DNA of 64,000 bases from Entamoeba invadens IP1 (Eukaryota; Evosea; Mastigamoebida; Endamoebidae), in the NCBI RefSeq assembly GCF_000330505.1, contig NW_004191777.1, positions 60,527-124,526 of the forward strand, read 5' to 3'. The first letter of the stretch is position 1; every line of letters begins with the position of its first letter. The notes beneath the pieces were generated by a model. It saw only the letters and a program-made list of their open reading frames with translations. It searched no databases and was not told the DNA's origin. Below, in pieces: positions 54,858 to 64,000 of this stretch. Position numbers and translations under genes: made by a program.

Positions 54858-56526
54858 GAGTCAGTCGGATAACGTTGTTCAGTCCCCAAACGTTGTTCAC
54901 CTCAGAATCTTCTAAATAACGGCTAAATCTTCTACAAAAAAATGTAAATATTAAAATAGAACAACAATAAACATACCAATAACATTTTCTTTTTCATATT
55001 ATGTTTTTCTTTTTCCAAATCAAAACGAACATAAAACCAACAAAATCATTTAATTTCAAGATCTTCACGTTTCTTGCAGAAATCAACAAACACCCCGGAA
55101 ACCATGCCAAAATGACGATCTCAAGTTGAGACCGTTCAATCGGCGAAAGTTGGCTGGTTTCCACTTGCTGCGGTGGAAATGCAGAAGGCGCTCCGTCAGG
55201 TCGTTGCAGCACTTAGTCGCCTCTAGTTTGTTAATATATATTTCCAATTCAACCCAATTCAATTTAATACAAAGAACAAACATCTTTTATTTTTTTAGTT
55301 CAAAGATAACCTTTAAGTTCTCTAAAATCAAGGTAAAACTTTAAGTGTTATGTTGGCTATGTTATTCACTCTTTTTTCCTAATGATAAGTCTGTATTTTT
55401 TCAAGGGTTTTTATAGTATAATTTATAGTTTTGTATAGAATGTTATAATATTTATATTTATCGTTCAATTGATACACCAAGTATTTTAACGGATTTAAAT
55501 TCAACTCCAATACATTTTACTGCAAGTTTTATTCATTTATTATCTTATTTATTTCCGTTATATTTTTTATGAAGAAAATAATAAAAGTTTAAAAATCCAT
55601 TAGAAACTATATTTTAACTATAAAATACTTATAAATGAAAACTATCAGTTGTTGAATTTAAAAGCTCTGATTTTTTTTTTGTAATAAGACCAAGTAAAAA
55701 AAATTTAAAAAATTTTAAACATTGTGAGCTTTTAACACGGCTCATAAATGCCTTTTGGCAACATTATTTGAATATAGAATTACAAGAGTCAAGTGCTTTT
55801 TGAAAACGCTTGGTTTTAGTAATCACAATAAAGGCTGAACACTTGAATTGTAATTTAGTATATTTAATGTGTTTGTGTTTTTTTTGTTACTATATTTTTG
55901 AAAAAAAAATGTAATTGTTTTATCGTTTGTTTAATGCTTTCAATAAGACGAAGCATTGTTAATGCTAGGCTCTTTAGACGGTATTATTACAAAAAGCTTT
56001 GAATCAATGAATTTTTTTCTGTGAGTTGAAAAGATTTAAATTAAAGCATACCAGAGTCCCTGATATGTTCAAACATATAATTAAATAAACTTGATGTTAT
56101 ATTTTCATTTTCTTGTTGTTCAAAAAGCTTATAAATTATTCAGTATAAAAATTATGTTTTACTTGTGTTGAAAAGTGTTATTTTTTCAATTTTATTTACT
56201 CATCAAGTTTTTGTTTTTTATCTTTTCTGAACATATGTTTTTGTAAATAAAAGGAAGATAAATAACAGAGTTAAATTATAAGCAAAATGTGGGATTATTA
56301 GGGTTGACGTTTTTTGTTTTGGAGTTGCTTTAATTCAATTATTTCTTTTTTTTAACTCTTTTAATTTGTTTTAAAGCGGGAATTGCTAAAAAATAAATTT
56401 TAACATGGTAAACATTATTGTTATTTGCCGATAGTTTCTTTTATTGAAGGAACTTTCTATTGTTCTAAAAATATAACACTAAAAAAAACAACGTTTGGGG
56501 AGTGAACAACGTTAACAGACTGACTC
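54858..56526. mobile_element. 1.67-kb mariner-like element (copy C), decayed
   Basis: The left terminus starts GAGTCAGTCGGATAACGTTG and the right, reverse-complemented, GAGTCAGTCTGTTAACGTTG. The match continues through CCCCAAACGTTGTT, 37 of 40 bases identical. TA dinucleotides flank both ends (54856-54857, 56527-56528). The length and TA target fit Tc1/mariner. The interior is A/T-rich with stops in every frame; I could not find the D-D-[DE] transposase, so it is a relic or a non-autonomous derivative. It shares its terminal core with copies A and B. Confidence 0.72.
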
Positions 56527-56556
56527 TAATTAAGACTTTTGTTTTATAAAGTTTAT

Positions 56557-56982
56557 GGGACCTACATTGACCACCACCTCTTAAAATAGATTTATTTTTT
56601 CTATTTCGAATCATATTCAAATTATAGTAAATAGGAAAATGGGAAGATATTAGGTCTGGTTTCCGAATTCAAGAAATGCCGAAAATTCACCTCGAGTTAG
56701 TGGAAACCGAGTGAGACGGAGCATTGAAAAGAAGGCTCTAAAGGCCGCACTCAAACAGTCTGTTTGTGCACCGTTTCACCCACTTTCCAAGTCCTCCCTT
56801 GGCGCGGATCCCCCCTGACCCCCTTGCAAGCGGGGGGGAACCACATCCGCGTCCACACAGTACGGACAAGGAAAGTGGGTGACATGGGGACGCACAAACA
56901 GTGGCTGAAAAATGGACTTCCTTCAAAAAACACTCGCGGCAAATATTTTTTTTTGGTAAAGGTGGTGGTCAATGTAGGTCCC
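56557..56982. mobile_element. 426-bp element with perfect 23-bp terminal inverted repeats
   Basis: GGGACCTACATTGACCACCA... at 56557-56579 is repeated exactly in inverted orientation at 56960-56982. No clear target duplication is visible, so the superfamily is unassigned. It begins 29 bp after the mariner-like element ends. The centre is unusually GC-rich and folds back on itself (separate entry). Confidence 0.7.
56761..56900. repeat. GC-rich nested foldback
   Basis: The outer arms are TGTTTGTGC...CACCCACTTTCC (56761-56788) and GGAAAGTGGGTG...GCACAAACA (56870-56900). The inner stem is CGCGGAT/ATCCGCG (56803-56809 with 56845-56851), enclosing a C-run/G-run pairing (56810-56815 with 56832-56838). 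It is far more GC-rich than anything nearby. It could be the centre of a foldback transposon or a structured RNA. Confidence 0.6.
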
Positions 56983-57257
56983 AATTTTTTGTATTTTAAT
57001 AAAATTGTTTTTAACTAAAAAAATACAATTATATAATATAATAATAAGTAATTAAAATACTCAATTTAAAACAATATAATAATAAAACTACAAAATGAAC
57101 TATTCTGTTTTTGGAAAGAGTAGTTTGAATATAATTTATGAAACCATTATAAAATGAACCTGAAATAGAAAATGAAAAACCCTTAATTAAACAATATAAT
57201 AAACCAATCCATAAATCCTAATTATTCAAAAAGACACAACAATCAAAAATTAACTTT

Positions 57258-57626
57258 TCACACCAAACACATCCTTGACACTGATGACACAGCATCTCTT
57301 TCAAGCTTAAAACATTTGTCTCTTAACACTTCGTTGTCACTCTTTAAAAGTCCAACTTCATAGTCAAGAATATTTCGTTCGCCTTCCACACGATATAAAT
57401 CTCCTCTGACCCTTTCAAGTTCGATCTTGACCGTCTCAGTCGCAATTTTCTCGTCGATAATATTCTGTTGAGCAACATCCAATTCCTTTCGTATTTTAGT
57501 GTTCTCTTCCTTGAGCTCAGCGACTATTTTCTTCAGATACTCTTTCTCAGACTCAACTGTCTCTTTCATCTCAAAGCATAGTTTTAATTGAACGTACTGG
57601 TCTATATCGACCTCAACTTTTGTCAT
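57258..57626 (-). CDS. Small coiled-coil protein, 122 aa
   Basis: Single exon with an ATG at 57626, 11 nt after a GAACT motif. Nearly the whole protein is heptad-patterned and charged (KEYLKKIVAELKEENTKIRK), predicting one long coiled coil. No other motif is present. It could be a structural or complex-assembly subunit, but no family is recognised. Confidence 0.6.
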   Translation of the reverse strand: MTKVEVDIDQYVQLKLCFEMKETVESEKEYLKKIVAELKEENTKIRKELDVAQQNIIDEKIATETVKIELERVRGDLYRVEGERNILDYEVGLLKSDNEVLRDKCFKLERDAVSSVSRMCLV

Positions 57627-58037
57627 CTCTTTTTATAAGTTCTTTTTTCCTCGTCTTTGTACTAGAAATATACTATTAGATACTATACTACACTATTCAT
57701 CAATTGTATTTATAACTGAAGTAAAAAGGTATTCAATTGTTCTATGAAGTTTAGTTTCCTGTAAAGTAGTCTTTTTTTGTAGTGTTTTGTGTTCATTTAA
57801 TATTTACTAATATCAATCTTATCTTAAAATAGTAAAATAATTTCATTACTAGTTTATTAATTATATAACTATTAAAATGCTGATTCTATTCCAATTCTAA
57901 GTTTATAATCATTTGCCTTAAGATAATAAAAATAGTTATTATTTATTATTAATAAAGTAAGTATTAAATTCTTATAATTCTTTTATTATAATAAGTAATT
58001 AAAGCCATATAAACTATGAAACAGAGTCTAAACTCGA
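57627..58037. other. AT-rich intergenic region
   Basis: 411 bp between tandem minus-strand genes. A GAACT motif lies at 57638-57642; otherwise nothing. Confidence 0.5.
57638..57642 (-). promoter_or_regulatory. GAACT core-promoter motif
   Basis: GAACT on the minus strand 11 nt upstream of the coiled-coil protein ATG. Confidence 0.4.
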
Positions 58038-60560
58038 TTACTCTTGAACTTTCTTCTTTTGGACTAAAAGAATTCTGTCCCCAAGAGAAACTGCAACACC
58101 TTGACTCTTTGCTCTAATTCTGATACCACCAGTTATCTTCCCGTTATCGATTTCAACAGATATATTCGCTAAAGCGTCATCGCCAAACACGGTTGTCGCA
58201 TACAGGTTTGCAGACAAAAACCCAATTTCCGAGCAAAACAGATTCTTTGGGGTGATGCAATTCATTCTTGCCTCTTTACATATATTTTCAATGAACTCGC
58301 TTAAGTTGTTAATCTCAGTCTCAACAACTATTTTGTTCTCCCACTCATACTCCGCCCACTTTGTTTGGAACTCTTCGTTCGTGATATTACCAGGGTTAAT
58401 ACTGTCAAGTGCTTCAACACTTATGTTAGACAACACCATGTGCCCATCACTACTTCCCGTGGTGACCTCTTTCCCAGTCTTGTCAAAGTTGACATATCCA
58501 GCAATTAATCCAGACGATGTTCCCGTGACTTTCACAGGAATGGTGACTCTAGTAAACTCGCCAGGCCCAAGTGTTAGTGGTGCAAATTGTCCGACCACAG
58601 AAAGTCCTTCAGACCGTGGCACCAACTGCACAACAATATTTTCTAAAGTGCTTTGTGATTGGTTCACAATCAACGTGTCGATGTTAATATCAAATTGGGA
58701 GAGCTCCATGCTTGCTTCCAAGTAAAGAATGTCCGAATATCCACTCAATTGCACTATGTTTCTGAAAGTGTCGTAACTTTTTTCTTCTTTCTCAGGCATT
58801 GGCATATTGTCTGTGTTCTCGTTATAAATGCCAATCACAATTTCGTCGTCAACCTGAACACTCTTGGTCTTCTGGACGATTTTATCTTCTTCAATAAGTG
58901 GCTCTAACAAGACAATCTCCTTCAACTTGTCATCTTTTGTTGTTAAACAAGTCATCCCTTGTCTTATCTTACCAATAACATCACTATTCGTTTCTACCTT
59001 TTTAAGTGTCAGAAGACTTTTCAACGCGCGAGCACGTATTTGATTGATCTCGGGCTTTGACAACACTTTCTCCCCTTTGAGTACCAACTTTACCAAACTC
59101 GAGACAAACAGTCCAATAATGATCGTGTTAGTATTAGTGAGAAGAGACACTCCTGTTAATGGGCTGAAAATCGAATTGACTTTGTCAAAGCCTTCTTTCA
59201 GCTCTTCTGGTGTTTGACAGAAACGAGCTAGAAGTGCCGCAAACTCGCTCAACAGTATTGGGCTTGTTTCTGTTTGAATGATTTCAAACATTGATTTCAA
59301 GATCTCTTTGTTGTTTGTATTCCTTATGTTCAACATTGCCTTGAGGAACAAAAGTATCTCTTTAGAGACTAAAAGAGACTTTGTGGACCTCATGATGTCT
59401 AATAATACCGGTACAATTGACTCGCTCTGGAATTTCTTATTGCACAACTTGATTGCTTGGACAACAACTAATTGATACTCTTCATTCTCCTCTTTCAGTA
59501 ACTCCTTTTTGAGCGCGTTGATCACTTCATTCACACTTTTCGCTGTGACACATTGAACAACAACACCAACAAATGTCGATCTCACATACGACGATGTGTT
59601 TTGGAACCCTCGAAGTAAATCAATTTCAAGCTCGCACATCAGTCGTGGTGTCTTCATAATTTGTTGTGAAATGCGGTTTAACACACTCATCTTGACATTC
59701 ATATCACTCGATTGGATGACAATATCAATCATACACTTGATTCCAGCCTTCACAGCAGATGGGGAAGACGACACTGAAAGTAAACACGTGGCAGCTTCAT
59801 ACGAAACAGCCGGTGACTGGCTTGTAATGAGTGCAGAACAAATTGTCAAATATGTGCTGTAGTGTTGTGGTGTCGACTTAGACACCGCCTTAATTAAATT
59901 CAATATTTCAAGTTGGAGACTTTCTTCTGATGTGTTGATCTGTTCCGCCTTTTTCACAACATATGCAACTGCTGTCGCCAAGTCGACTTTAATAAGTGCT
60001 CTCAGCGCACTGCATTTCAGTGGTCCGTTTCTTTCTTTAATTAAAGCGGTTTTGAGGAGTTCTGGAGCGTTTGGCACTACGTCTGGGAAAGCCTTAAAGA
60101 TGTGTGCTATTGCGGTATAACAATGTCTTCTTACTAATGTGCTCTGTGAGTCCACATTATCAACAACAGCGTGTGCAAGTGGTTGAAGAAACTCTTTTTC
60201 TCTTACTGTGAGAATGAATTTGAGGGTTAACGCTCTGACATATTCATTAGGATGGTTCAAGTCCTGTAACAGTGAATTGATGGCCAGAATCAGTTCCGGA
60301 AGAAGTTTTCCTGCTTCGTCGACTCTTTGAACCGTACTCAAATAAAAGAGAAACAGTCTTTTAACTTCATGATCAGTGGATGGGAGTGCATACCGTATGA
60401 CATTCATCATCACTTCTGGATGTGAATTATTATTTAATTCTTCTGAAATAATTTGTTGCAGTGCTTCTTTGCGACTCGAGTCATCTTTTTTCAACATATT
60501 CTCAACGTCTTCTGCTTTGTATGAAAGATAATTATTAAACAGCTGATATGTTTGGCTCAT
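58038..60560 (-). CDS. Coatomer subunit beta (beta-COP)
   Basis: 840 residues, ATG at 60560. The N-terminal ~540 residues are HEAT/adaptin-like repeats with the beta-COP-type phrase HPNEYVRALTLKFILTVREKE, followed by STLVRRHCYTAIAHIFKAFP. The C-terminal ~230 residues form the coatomer appendage: the ILYLEASMELSQFDINIDTLIVNQS stretch, then LGPGEFTRVTIPVKV. It is one of the four adaptor-like subunits of COPI, coating Golgi-to-ER vesicles. Human beta-COP is 953 residues; the difference is mostly in the linker. No other COPI subunit is in the window. Confidence 0.88.
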   Translation of the reverse strand: MSQTYQLFNNYLSYKAEDVENMLKKDDSSRKEALQQIISEELNNNSHPEVMMNVIRYALPSTDHEVKRLFLFYLSTVQRVDEAGKLLPELILAINSLLQDLNHPNEYVRALTLKFILTVREKEFLQPLAHAVVDNVDSQSTLVRRHCYTAIAHIFKAFPDVVPNAPELLKTALIKERNGPLKCSALRALIKVDLATAVAYVVKKAEQINTSEESLQLEILNLIKAVSKSTPQHYSTYLTICSALITSQSPAVSYEAATCLLSVSSSPSAVKAGIKCMIDIVIQSSDMNVKMSVLNRISQQIMKTPRLMCELEIDLLRGFQNTSSYVRSTFVGVVVQCVTAKSVNEVINALKKELLKEENEEYQLVVVQAIKLCNKKFQSESIVPVLLDIMRSTKSLLVSKEILLFLKAMLNIRNTNNKEILKSMFEIIQTETSPILLSEFAALLARFCQTPEELKEGFDKVNSIFSPLTGVSLLTNTNTIIIGLFVSSLVKLVLKGEKVLSKPEINQIRARALKSLLTLKKVETNSDVIGKIRQGMTCLTTKDDKLKEIVLLEPLIEEDKIVQKTKSVQVDDEIVIGIYNENTDNMPMPEKEEKSYDTFRNIVQLSGYSDILYLEASMELSQFDINIDTLIVNQSQSTLENIVVQLVPRSEGLSVVGQFAPLTLGPGEFTRVTIPVKVTGTSSGLIAGYVNFDKTGKEVTTGSSDGHMVLSNISVEALDSINPGNITNEEFQTKWAEYEWENKIVVETEINNLSEFIENICKEARMNCITPKNLFCSEIGFLSANLYATTVFGDDALANISVEIDNGKITGGIRIRAKSQGVAVSLGDRILLVQKKKVQE

Positions 60561-60575
60561 CCCTTTGTCTTTTTG

Positions 60576-60580
60576 AGTTC
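60576..60580 (-). promoter_or_regulatory. GAACT core-promoter motif
   Basis: GAACT on the minus strand 16 nt upstream of the beta-COP ATG, in GGAACTCAAAAAG. Confidence 0.4.
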
Positions 60581-60712
60581 CATGCAGATCTCACTATTTT
60601 TAGTTCGTTAATAAAACACCTCGTTATTTTCTTTTAGTTAAGATTAATATTATATTAATATTATATTTATAATTACTAATTACAAAACTATACTTTAAAT
60701 GATAATAATCAA

Positions 60713-63700
60713 TCAATCTTTTCTAAGGCATTTAAAGTCATCTTCACTAGGAGGTTGTCGTTTGTTTGTGCCATATTCACCAACAAAGGTGGTAACAGCA
60801 CAATTCAATATTTCAAAACACTTTTTGACTTCTTCGACTTTTGTTTTGAGTCCATCTGTTCCGCACTTTGATTGTGCGTCTAAAGTTATTTGTTTCAGTT
60901 CATCAACTTTCTTCAGAATATCGATTATCTGTGCCTCTTCAAGTGCTTTAGTCTCCAGTTTTTCTTTTTTAGTCTCGACAACTGAACTTTCATTGTGTTC
61001 CAAAAGATTTACACTGTCTTGTTGACCAAGTTTTTCGCTTTCTTCCATTTCGCTTAACACCTTTTCAATATCGAAGCACTCCCAACTCTCATTTTGGTCT
61101 TCGTTGGTGTTACTTGATATTGGTTTATTGCTCTCTTCATCTAAAAATTCTTCTTCCATATTCAAGTCCAAACACAATTCGTTGTTTGACTGCATAAGAG
61201 CCGGTTGACATGTGCTTTCCGCGCTTTGTTCAACCTTTTCAACCTTCTCAATTTTTGTTTCTTGTTTCGGATTTTGTGCCAGCGATGTTTCATTTACAAG
61301 TGATGTCGTCGCGCTCCCAATTGTTTCTTCCACACTTTTTCCCTCACTTTTGTTATCAATTTGTAAACTTTGTGGTTGTGAGACTTCAGAAATTGCAGTG
61401 CTTTGGATTTTTGGTTCAAGCAGTTTCTCCAACATCTCAATTTTCTTTTTGAGCTCCTCATTGATGGAAGTCTCCGCAAGTATTTTGTTTTGTGTTTCTT
61501 GGAGCTCTTGAATTTTCTTTGTGACGATTGAAAACTCTTCAAAACTCACAAGTCCATTCGTGGGACTTTCTTTTAAATTCACTTTCTCTGTTGTTTTTTC
61601 TTCTTCCATTATTTGTTTTTGTTGGGCTTTGTTTTCTACTGTTGTAATTGTTTCTTGAATTGTTGGTTCTTGTTGCGATACGTGTTGTATCATTTCTTGA
61701 CTATTTTTATCGACGTCTTGACTCGTTTCGACGAGCTCTTTTTGTTCGATTGGTTGTGATGGTTTCATAGGAGAAGTTACTGGAGATGGGGAATTCGAAT
61801 TGGTCTTTTTGACCCAATTTAAGACGGATGTTTGTTTTGTTTTGATGTGTTTTTCTGTTGGCTCGACTTTTTTGACATTATTCATTTTGTTAAAGAAACA
61901 CGAGATGTCACTTTGTCGTTTAATTTCAACTTCTTTCTTCGTCATGTGTACCACCGGCTTTGGTTTGCTTTCCGTTGAACTGTTTTCTTCAAATTGAGTA
62001 ATTTCCAATTTCTTTTTCTTTGTTGGTTCTGGAAATTCGAGTTCAGTGTTTTCCGTTGTGGTTGTTTCGCTCTGATTAAAATTGATTTCAATAGGTTTTG
62101 TTATGTCTGTCGTGGGTGGAATCGACGCTTTTGTTTTCTCTTCTTTAATGACTGTAGGCATTATCATCTTTTGGTGTTCTACGACAACTGGCTTGATTTC
62201 TGTACGTGTCTGTATATCTTTAATTGCTTTTACATCGTCGACTATTATAACTGGTAATGGGACTTCTTCCATTTTCTTTTCGAGAGGACGTTCACTTGTT
62301 GGTAAAAGGGGGTGTTCTACATTAGTAGGTTCTTCCTCCATCTTTCCTTTGGCCTTTTCTATCTCAGTAATTAGTTTCTGTGGTAAATGCATTGGACTCT
62401 TTTGTTGTCCTATTTCCTCAACTTCCATCTTTTGAGGAGTTCCATTGTTATCACTTGGTGCAGGTTCTTTTGTTTTTTCATTTTCAATATTCAACTTCTT
62501 CTCCTTCTCCTCTTTCTTTCTTCTTTTCTCTGCATTTTTGGATTCAGTTTTTAAAAGTGCAAACACTTTTTTCTTTCTTTCAACTTCGTTGATAAGCGGT
62601 GAGTGCTTCTTTGGTGGTTTAATATTCTTTTCTATCATCTCGTCCTTTGCTTTTAACGTCTTCTTAAGCTCAGTTGTCTTCTTTTCAAACAACTCAAGTT
62701 CACTTGGTTTGTTGTCGTCAGTATACATCTTAATAACATTCCCCTCTTTGACCTTTTTGCCACCGTTGACATTCCGTTGTTCTATGTCAATCACTGGTAT
62801 ATCTTTCTTTGATTTTTTCTTTTTTACACTTTCTTCGTTCTTCTTTTGTTGTTTTGGTTTCTTCAATTGAAGAACTTCTATTTCACTATCTGAGTCCTCG
62901 CTTCCACTCACTGTTTCTTTAATAGTCTTTTTCTTTGTTTTTGTCTTCTTTTCTGGTTTTGTTTCTCTATGAATGGGTTTTGAATCATTTTGTTTTTCAA
63001 TACCATCAGATTGTTGTAAAGATTGATACGCAGGTGTACCAGTTGAAATTTCACCTCTTTTGTCTTCCACAAATTCAATTTTGTTCTTATCACCTGTGTC
63101 GTTTTTCAGCTCGTTTTTATAGTCATTCGGCTTGAACATCATAAATGAATCCGGTTGTTGAATGATGTCATCAAACTCAAGAATCAGTCTGTTTTTAGTT
63201 AACCAATTGATGTAATCTTCCCACACCTTAACTTGTCTTAGCGTTTTGATATTTCCTACAACACATAATGCCCGTTTAGCTCGAGTGATCGCTACATTTA
63301 GTCTCCTTTCATCTTCAACAAAGCCAATCCCATTATGTTCAGAACTTCTTACACAAGACATGATCACTATATCAAACTCTCTTCCTTGGAAACCATCCAC
63401 TGTATTCACTAATACATTTAATGACTTCGCAACTTCATTTTGTTCAATTGCTTTCTTCACATCTAAAACTTGTTTTCTGTATGGCGTGATAATCCCTATA
63501 TCCCAATGAACACACTCAACGTTCTTACTTATTTCTGTTAATAGAAAAACTACGGCTTTCACTTCCTCTGTATTAAATAAAGATGACTCCTTCCCAAGCC
63601 TATCCTCTTTCCCACAAACATTTAAAAATAACACTGAATTGGAAACAGAATTGATCTTCTCGATTTTAACACCATCAGCCAACCTCCCTTCATAAAATTC

Positions 63701-64000
63701 GTTCGATGGAAACTCACGAATTTTTGATTCCATTCGGTATTGCTGTGTCAGTAACGTTACATTTAATCCACACTCTAATAATCTTTCAAAAAGACTTTTG
63801 TTGTACTTGTACGTAATAGATTTAGGCGACAAAACAGTCGAAGGAAGCTGCTTCTGATCTCCAATCATGATACACCTCTCCACCCCATATTTCAGTGGAA
63901 TTAATGCAGAAACCTCAACGCATTGGACAGCTTCATCGATGATACAAGTCTCAATCTTTCCAAATAAGTGTTGTTGTAGAGTGTCGCACCCAGCACTATT
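60713..64000 (-). CDS. Sen1/UPF1-like SF1 helicase with long C-terminal tail (partial, 5' end outside window)
   Basis: The frame is open to the window edge, so the N-terminus and motif I are missing. Visible motifs are DEAVQCVEVSALIPLKYG (motif II), GDQKQLP (III), TQQYRMESKIREFP (IV), VNTVDGFQGREFDIVIMSCVRS (V) and RRLNVAITRAKRALCVVG (VI). They match the Sen1/senataxin branch of UPF1-like RNA/DNA helicases. About 800 residues of charged, low-complexity tail follow. In that tail, QSDISCFF (61892-61915) fits a PCNA-interacting PIP box, Qxx[ILMV]xx[FY][FY]. A nearby QTSVLNW resembles a weaker one. Sen1-type enzymes resolve R-loops and help terminate transcription. A simple start would fall at a GTG (63883), but coding clearly continues upstream. 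Confidence 0.85.
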   Translation of the reverse strand, partial: NSAGCDTLQQHLFGKIETCIIDEAVQCVEVSALIPLKYGVERCIMIGDQKQLPSTVLSPKSITYKYNKSLFERLLECGLNVTLLTQQYRMESKIREFPSNEFYEGRLADGVKIEKINSVSNSVLFLNVCGKEDRLGKESSLFNTEEVKAVVFLLTEISKNVECVHWDIGIITPYRKQVLDVKKAIEQNEVAKSLNVLVNTVDGFQGREFDIVIMSCVRSSEHNGIGFVEDERRLNVAITRAKRALCVVGNIKTLRQVKVWEDYINWLTKNRLILEFDDIIQQPDSFMMFKPNDYKNELKNDTGDKNKIEFVEDKRGEISTGTPAYQSLQQSDGIEKQNDSKPIHRETKPEKKTKTKKKTIKETVSGSEDSDSEIEVLQLKKPKQQKKNEESVKKKKSKKDIPVIDIEQRNVNGGKKVKEGNVIKMYTDDNKPSELELFEKKTTELKKTLKAKDEMIEKNIKPPKKHSPLINEVERKKKVFALLKTESKNAEKRRKKEEKEKKLNIENEKTKEPAPSDNNGTPQKMEVEEIGQQKSPMHLPQKLITEIEKAKGKMEEEPTNVEHPLLPTSERPLEKKMEEVPLPVIIVDDVKAIKDIQTRTEIKPVVVEHQKMIMPTVIKEEKTKASIPPTTDITKPIEINFNQSETTTTENTELEFPEPTKKKKLEITQFEENSSTESKPKPVVHMTKKEVEIKRQSDISCFFNKMNNVKKVEPTEKHIKTKQTSVLNWVKKTNSNSPSPVTSPMKPSQPIEQKELVETSQDVDKNSQEMIQHVSQQEPTIQETITTVENKAQQKQIMEEEKTTEKVNLKESPTNGLVSFEEFSIVTKKIQELQETQNKILAETSINEELKKKIEMLEKLLEPKIQSTAISEVSQPQSLQIDNKSEGKSVEETIGSATTSLVNETSLAQNPKQETKIEKVEKVEQSAESTCQPALMQSNNELCLDLNMEEEFLDEESNKPISSNTNEDQNESWECFDIEKVLSEMEESEKLGQQDSVNLLEHNESSVVETKKEKLETKALEEAQIIDILKKVDELKQITLDAQSKCGTDGLKTKVEEVKKCFEILNCAVTTFVGEYGTNKRQPPSEDDFKCLRKD

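Noticed and set aside
54994..55344. Short frames inside the 1.67-kb element as transposase remnants
   Set aside because: A segment near 55150 faintly resembles a helix-turn-helix, but orientation and position relative to the ends do not fit and no DDE motif is present.
56761..56900. tRNA or 5S rRNA gene in the GC-rich foldback
   Set aside because: No cloverleaf, no T-loop GGTTCRA box and no 5S-like sequence; the arms simply pair with each other.
1..64000. CRISPR arrays, riboswitches, bacterial promoters or operons
   Set aside because: The window is clearly eukaryotic (spliceosomal introns, COPI/COPII/AP-2 genes), and no regularly spaced direct repeats were seen.

Overview
The window is 64 kb of an AT-rich eukaryotic genome that I read as Entamoeba, most likely E. 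invadens. Three things point to the genus. Eighteen short introns (39-191 nt) could be placed, and 17 of them begin GTTTGT. The gene content is typical: a CXXC-rich transmembrane kinase, a BspA-type leucine-rich repeat protein, TLDc proteins and an LRR-phosphatase. A GAACT motif lies just upstream of many start codons. The DNA-transposon relics (piggyBac-, hAT- and mariner-like termini) favour E. invadens over E. histolytica; that species call is inference. Genes are single, closely packed and on both strands, with no operons.

Layout. 0-15 kb: LRR/WD40 protein (-), BspA-like LRR protein (-), telobox Myb TRF-like protein (+), RING protein (-), RasGEF (+), Vps11-like (-), Vps54-like (-) and two small unknown genes (-), one assembled here from three exons. 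15-22 kb: one very large LRR + CXXC transmembrane kinase (-), interrupted by a 100-N gap and six frameshifts. 22-35 kb: DHHC palmitoyltransferase (+), Moco-sulfurase-like class V aminotransferase (+), AP-2 alpha adaptin (-), TLDc protein (-), five-exon LRR protein (+), Mex67/NXF mRNA export factor (-), Sec13 (+), EF-hand protein (+). 35.4-40.8 kb: a gene-poor, AT-rich stretch with a piggyBac-like element (TTAA-flanked) carrying a nested hAT-like element, two mariner-like MITEs, a long palindrome, a second N gap and one Gln-rich gene. 40.8-53.7 kb: RhoGEF (+), Sec24 (-), coiled-coil TLDc-like (-), LRR-dual-specificity phosphatase (-), DEDDy exonuclease (-), giant FtsX-like permease (-). 53.7-57.2 kb: non-coding, with a 1.67-kb mariner-like element and a separate TIR element holding a GC-rich foldback. 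57.2-64 kb: small coiled-coil protein (-), beta-COP (-), and a Sen1/UPF1-like helicase (-) running off the right edge.

Functional theme: many genes serve membrane traffic (Sec13, Sec24, beta-COP, AP-2 alpha, Vps11-like, Vps54-like, DHHC) or small-GTPase and phosphorylation signalling (RasGEF, RhoGEF, TMK, LRR-phosphatase). Several simple start calls are TTG/GTG; I moved these to the first ATG or found an upstream exon. All functional names rest on motifs I can see; no search was run.
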